Part shown: positions 60,101-64,000 of the stretch, piece after piece
Position numbering within the stretch: the stretch's first letter is position 1
Layout: each line of letters begins with the position of its first letter
Assembly (NCBI RefSeq): GCF_019097595.1
Contig: NC_080732.1
Location: forward strand, 7,656,905-7,720,904
Length of the DNA stretch: 64,000 bases
Reading direction: 5' to 3'
From: Hemibagrus wyckioides
Lineage: Eukaryota > Chordata > Actinopteri > Siluriformes > Bagridae
Made by a program: the position numbers and the translations under genes
The notes under the pieces: generated by a model
What the model was told of the DNA's origin: nothing
Seen by the model: the letters and a program-made list of their open reading frames with translations, nothing else
Databases searched by the model: none

Positions 60101-61025
60101 GCCCATACATGGCCCACCTCTGGCAAACCACATATGGGCCACCAAAGGGCCATCATTCTTTGTAGTATGTGGGCCAAGTGTTAGTGCATTGTGTGGGTCA
60201 GATCTGGGCCAGACCTATTTTGCTAGCCATTTTAGGTAAGAGTCTATCAGCATAGCACATGAAAATATTACCCCACTGTTTCTAGAAACATTCTAGCTCC
60301 ATCAAATTATATATAACTTCACCATATCAAAAATTACACGTTTTTAAATCTGTTTATGTGGAGAGTTCAATATAGTCAATTACTAGGGAACTAATAACAT
60401 ATTATAACAAGGACATTATTAGGACAATAATAATAATAATAATAATTATTATTATTATTATTATTATTAAACCCGTACTCACAGTTTGGTGAAGGTGCTC
60501 ACTTTGATTGGGTCTTTGGGTGAGGCGGGTGCAGTCAGAGTCATGATGGTGCCTTCCACCTTGTAGCCATGCTCTAAAAGGTACTTACATCTTGACGCTA
60601 CACTAAGCAGGTACCACTTTCCACTTATCTGGGACAGAAAATCTATTTAATGAAATCGATATTTGATATAGTGTAGACTAGATGAATGCAGTATCTACAA
60701 AAATATCATGCAGCCAAAAACATTTTAAAGCCTGCAGTCTTCACCATACCTGCACACACACACACACATATATTCACAAGTAACAGAGAAAGCAGAGGTT
60801 TCAAACTATTTGAAACAATGCTACAGGAAGTGAAATGGCAGATTTTGTAAATGGTACCTGATTGATATCAAAGTTCTGAACTGAAGCGATCTCCTCAACA
60901 GGATTTTTATCTGGTTTTGGTTTTGGTTTTGGCTTGTATCGGGTTCGTCTTCCATTCACCGGTCCCCAAACACTAAAACCCAACAGCAACAACACCAGAG
61001 ACAAATACACATACACACGCACCAT
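54144..61025 (-). CDS. c8g: Complement component C8 gamma chain (lipocalin)
   Basis: Secreted lipocalin that joins C8-alpha by a disulfide and takes part in the membrane attack complex. Seven coding exons on the minus strand, 61025-60858, 60628-60483, 57063-56993, 56329-56222, 56081-55980, 55901-55866 and 54154-54144, join in frame to 213 residues (human C8G has 202). MVRVYVYLSLVLLLLGFSVW is a signal peptide. A basic KPKPKPKPDK stretch follows, then NFDIN and the lipocalin G-K-W motif. Key cysteines are kept: SRCKYLLEHG (partner of C8-alpha), FQCWEI and GFCQSA (internal disulfide). DTDYKSYAILLYKR and FQFPTYGFC match the family. The last exon (four codons, VMT-stop) is the least certain. The 3.4-kb second intron holds repeats. 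Nothing else of complement lies nearby. Confidence 0.93.
54440..54875 (+). repeat. Interspersed repeat, second copy
   Basis: It shares 'aaaaaactccctgagatgaa', 'gaggaagaaaccttgagagg' and 'tctgggtgacaccagagaga' with 52530-53385 and begins with an AATTCAATTC-rich stretch and 'tttatttgtatagcgctttt'. It lies in the last c8g intron. Confidence 0.7.
55083..55584 (-). mobile_element. Internally deleted Tc1-like element (family D) in c8g intron 6
   Basis: Ends 'tactatattgccaaaagttt' and 'cccaaaacttttggtaatag' match the element at 13371-14452. On the minus strand NFMLPTLWEQFGDDPFLFQH and DCTPVHKARFIKTW give the second half of a transposase; the N-terminal half is deleted. Confidence 0.8.
56470..56508. 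repeat. (AT)n microsatellite
   Basis: Interrupted AT run at the edge of the truncated Tc1-like copy that follows it. Confidence 0.85.
56503..56750 (-). mobile_element. Truncated Tc1-like element (family D) in c8g intron 3
   Basis: Carries one end ('tattgctgaaatgtttggga') and about 240 bp of the C-terminal transposase region (minus strand LTNALLVEWSKIPTNTLLNL), then stops at a tandem repeat. Confidence 0.75.
56749..56810. repeat. Short tandem repeat, unit about 12-15 bp
   Basis: Four to five copies of 'gtacatacagtt' with small length changes, abutting the truncated transposon. Confidence 0.85.
58215..58520 (-). mobile_element. SINE-like repeat in c8g intron 2
   Basis: In the minus sense it matches the insertion at 52572-52906: plus-strand landmarks are 'tctggtttcctcctacccac', 'aaattacacatgtgtgtgtg' and 'atggtgtcacacccagtgtt'. 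More decayed than the other copy; ends not defined. Confidence 0.55.
59880..60300. mobile_element. Tc1-like relic interrupted by a 'tggccc' block
   Basis: The left piece 'cacacccctaaactaatact' (59890-59909) and right piece 'agtctatcagcatagcac' (60241-60258) lie next to each other in the related relic at 62413-62480 but are about 300 bp apart here. Confidence 0.65.
59929..60232. repeat. Degenerate tandem-like 'tggccc' repeat block
   Basis: Many loose copies of 'gccagatgtggccc', 'tggcccaggtctg' and their inversions ('gggccatc', 'gggccaccaaagggcc') fill about 300 bp. It sits as an insertion inside a Tc1-like relic in c8g intron 2. Confidence 0.7.
60426..60469. repeat. (AAT)n(ATT)n palindromic microsatellite
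   Basis: About seven AAT units run straight into about seven ATT units, so the tract is self-complementary. It ends 13 bp from the c8g exon 2 donor (60483). Confidence 0.9.
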
Positions 61026-62195
61026 ACCTGCACCCAAATTCACCTTTTCATTTATAGCAAAATAAAGACTGTTTTTCTCTCTATTTCTGCACTACAAGCA
61101 CTGCGAGGCACTTCTGTAGTTGGTTTTCCTGTTTGCTGTTGCATGTGTGTGTTTGTGTGTTTCTCAACTTAGATGAGCAGCAGTGACACACAGCAAACAA
61201 AACAATGAGTTTATCATTAACATGGCTTTACTGGAAAAAGACAGCCCACAAACCCCTAAAACCCCTATCTCATTATACCGCTACACAGTTATAAATGAGT
61301 TACGATAGACCTGCACCCATTATTAGCATTTTTAATACATATCTTGCAATGGCGTCAAGTTCATGACCTCTAATAATGCTTGTGGAACTTTGTGACTACA
61401 TTCCACTATTATTTTAAAGTATTAATACTTTAAATGACAGTTTTTAAATACATAAATCCTTACTACGTTAAGTACTCTTAATTACAAATGGCAAAGGTCG
61501 CTATACGCCAATAGAATAAGCTCTTGTACATTTTTAGTTACATGTCTGTTTAGCAGCCGATCAAGTTCAATAGAAAACACTATTTCGAAGAATCGTGACA
61601 ATTCTTCTTCAGCCATTACCTTCTTATGAGTTGTTAAAGTTATAGCTATCAGTATGTCTTTGAATATGGATCCGCCCCAAGACGATGAACAGCCCGGGCT
61701 CTACCTCAGTAAAATGTTTCAGTTTGCCAGATAAAGCAAACTGAAATGCCATATAATATGAAAAAGCACTCTGGTATGTAGGAGAGATGTTTTTCAGTTG
61801 ATGAGGTACTTCTCTAATTTTCTGTTGCAGCTGTCGCATGACAATACCTTGAAGAACGGATTTCATCAAGTTGCATTGTTAGGCAGCAGAAATATTCAAG
61901 CTGTCCATTTATATCGATCGAACCAGGACACAGAAGAGACAAACAGCCTGTTAATAATTTACCGAAAATAAGCATCATGTGAGCCACTTCCCCCCCACAC
62001 TCCCACTATACACTAAACCTCATCCTCACATGTAACAAGCAAGTTGAGGTAAGTTAACCAAGTTTTTTGATACCCAACATCAGTTATTTGTAATTGGCGA
62101 GGCATTATCTGGGGTTAATGCTTTTGTTTTGCGCTATAGGGATTGGTTTCAAATCCACTGTGTCCATGACCACAATGAAGGGACGATTTCATCAT
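61026..62195. other. Sequence upstream of c8g
   Basis: A TATAAA occurs on the minus strand at 61056-61051, only 26 bp before the c8g ATG, which is close for a TATA box unless the leader is minimal. 'GGTGCAG|GTATGG' could instead be a splice acceptor for the ATG exon. No other gene recognised. Confidence 0.35.
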
Positions 62196-62229
62196 CCTCC
62201 ATGCATATTTGTGTACAGTGAGAGAGAAC

Positions 62230-63150
62230 TGGAGAACCTCACAGAAATATACAGTGAATATTTAAAAATCTACACACCCCTGTTAAAAAGGCAGGTTTTT
62301 CTGAGGTAAAACTTTTTTTCCCACCCTGGAGGTGAAATGGCCACTTATACAAGTTAAGTGAAAAGCAATCAGAAACTTCCTTAGGTAAAAACACTTAGTT
62401 GCATAAGTGTGCACACCCCTAAACTAATACTTTTATTTTACCACTCAGTCTTTTTGCATAAGAATCTATCAGCATGGCATGTCTTGACTTAAAAGGGTCT
62501 TTCTTGCAAAAATATTCTACGACAATCAAATTATAAGAACATCCCCTGTCCACAGCCTGCTTCAGGTCACCTCACAGATTTTTAGTTGGATTTAGGTCAA
62601 GGCTCTGGCTAAGTCTATAATGAACTTTTCCTTAAGCTAATTCTTTGTTGATTTAGATGTATGCTGGGTCACTGTCTTGCTGAAAGGTTAAACTCCTTTT
62701 CTTCTTCAGCTTACTAGCAGACACCTGAAGGATTTGCAATAAAATCAACCGGTATTTATAACTATTCATGATTCCCTCCACTTTAATAAAAGCCCTAGTT
62801 CTAGATGAAGAAAATAGCCCTAATGCTGCCATCACCGTGCTGCATCATGGGTATGTTGTTTGTTTTTTCCCCACCAAACATACCTTTTGGAATTATTGAA
62901 TTATTATACCTTTTGGAATTGGTCTTAGACCATAACACATTTTGCCGCATGGTTTTGGGTGATTTAATTGAACGTGAATGTTTTTTTTGAGAAAGTGCTT
63001 CAGTCTAGCGGACTTACCCCATAGCCAAACATGAGGGATTTGAGAGATTGTTGGTACATGCTGAAAGTAATGAGTACATGTCATAGGTTTCGTGGCAGCC
63101 TCCCTGGTGTGTTTTTGTCTTTTCCTTTCATAAATTTTAGAGGAATGTCC
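62230..63150 (-). mobile_element. Tc1-like transposon relic (family F)
   Basis: The segments 'aaaatctacacacccctgtt', 'ctgggtcactgtcttgctga' and 'tgattccctccactttaata' are typical of a fish Tc1-like element with transposase on the minus strand (LTFQQDSDPAYI near 62.66 kb is the second catalytic-Asp region). Many frameshifts. A piece of the same family is at 59880-60300. Confidence 0.6.
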
Positions 63151-63159
63151 TGTTCTCTG

Positions 63160-64000
63160 TGACGTCACTGTGGTGCTCCATTTTCAGTTGCTGATGATGG
63201 CTCCATTTTCATTTGCTGATCTCCCCTGATTGGTATCTATCATCAAGTGATACCATACCATGCATGTGTTGTAAGCTCTTTGTAAACCATGGCTTCAGCA
63301 GTATGATGAAAGCAAGAAAATCCTACAGAAACAGCTGTAAACTATCTTTATTTGGAGTTAATCTGGATAATCTAATTGATAGCAGTTGTATGATAATTAC
63401 TTGTGAACGTGATTGGTTCATTCTGAACACAGCCGTATCTCCAATTAAACCCCCATACAGAGAATAACCCGACCTTAGAACTGTACTGGGGAACTGTGGG
63501 AAACTGTGGAGCAATGCTACCCACTGTGCCACACCCAGTAATTATACTATGTTCCAAAAAACCCCACAATGTGTCATAGTGTTTCAGTGTTTGCTTTCCT
63601 AGTGGTTTATAGAGTTGAGCCAATCAGACCGCAACATTCAGCATCCTTAAGCTTGTGGACAAAAAAACCCTCAGAGACACTGTAGGCTGCACGCCGTAAA
63701 ATCTACATACATTTTTCAAGGAAGATGGATAATGTGTTGCTTTCTTAAGCCAAACAATTAATTGCAACATTCAATTTTTCCTCAGAGTTTAATGTAATGT
63801 TGTTTTACAATTCGTAGGTGACTCAGGACCCTGTGGAATCGCAGCCCATTAAGTACAGTTAATGGAGCAGAACAAAAAGAGTAAAATTGTAAACATAAGT
63901 CTAACCTTGACCTCTTTCTCTGCTATATACATCATTTTCTAGTCCATCAACAGCAGCCACACTGGAAAGTTGTGACAAAATGGATGTGACATGTCTAGCA
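63160..64000. other. Intergenic DNA at the right edge
   Basis: No exon, RNA or named repeat recognised. Open frames of 60-84 codons show no familiar domain. Confidence 0.4.

Overview
This window is vertebrate nuclear DNA, almost certainly from a teleost fish. It has split genes with GT/AG introns, an AT-rich background, many microsatellites and a very high load of Tc1-like DNA transposons. The mix of Tc1-derived elements, tRNA-derived SINEs and a Rex/CR1-like LINE resembles ostariophysan genomes, perhaps a catfish, but the species cannot be fixed from the sequence. Five protein genes are recognisable and were rebuilt exon by exon with intact splice sites and reading frames. No bacterial-type system, operon, CRISPR array or viral gene is present.

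Layout: (1) 1-16.2 kb. The 3' part of cct5 (+) is followed, tail to tail, by complete cmbl (-). They are separated by Tc1, MITE and hAT insertions; a candidate cmbl promoter lies near 15.4 kb and a tRNA-Thr(AGT) gene (-) at 16.1 kb. (2) 16.6-22.9 kb is a transposon graveyard: a Tc1-like element split by a LINE tail, a 2.3 kb dead LINE inside another DNA element, and a nearly complete Tc1-like element with clear terminal inverted repeats. (3) 26.2-50.2 kb holds klhl15 (-), eif2s3 (+) and zfx (+), all complete in coding sequence. This order and orientation matches human Xp22.11. (4) 50.3-64 kb is repeat-rich and contains c8g (-), the lipocalin subunit of complement C8, as seven exons spread over about 7 kb.

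The genes are unrelated housekeeping and tissue genes: chaperonin folding, ester hydrolysis, CUL3 ubiquitin-ligase adaptor, translation initiation, transcription factor and terminal complement. They work in separate pathways. Their adjacency joins three blocks that lie on human chromosomes 5p15, Xp22 and 9q34.

The observations most worth checking are: a zfx protein whose eleventh zinc finger has lost its cysteines; a cluster of AGGCCT sites (the ZFX recognition core) just downstream of zfx's own likely first exon; an eif2s3 splice donor that is the first unit of a (GT)19 microsatellite; a perfect (AAT)n(ATT)n palindrome beside a c8g splice donor; and several nested insertions whose target-site duplications can be read directly, including a tandem-like 'tggccc' block that appears to be mobile.
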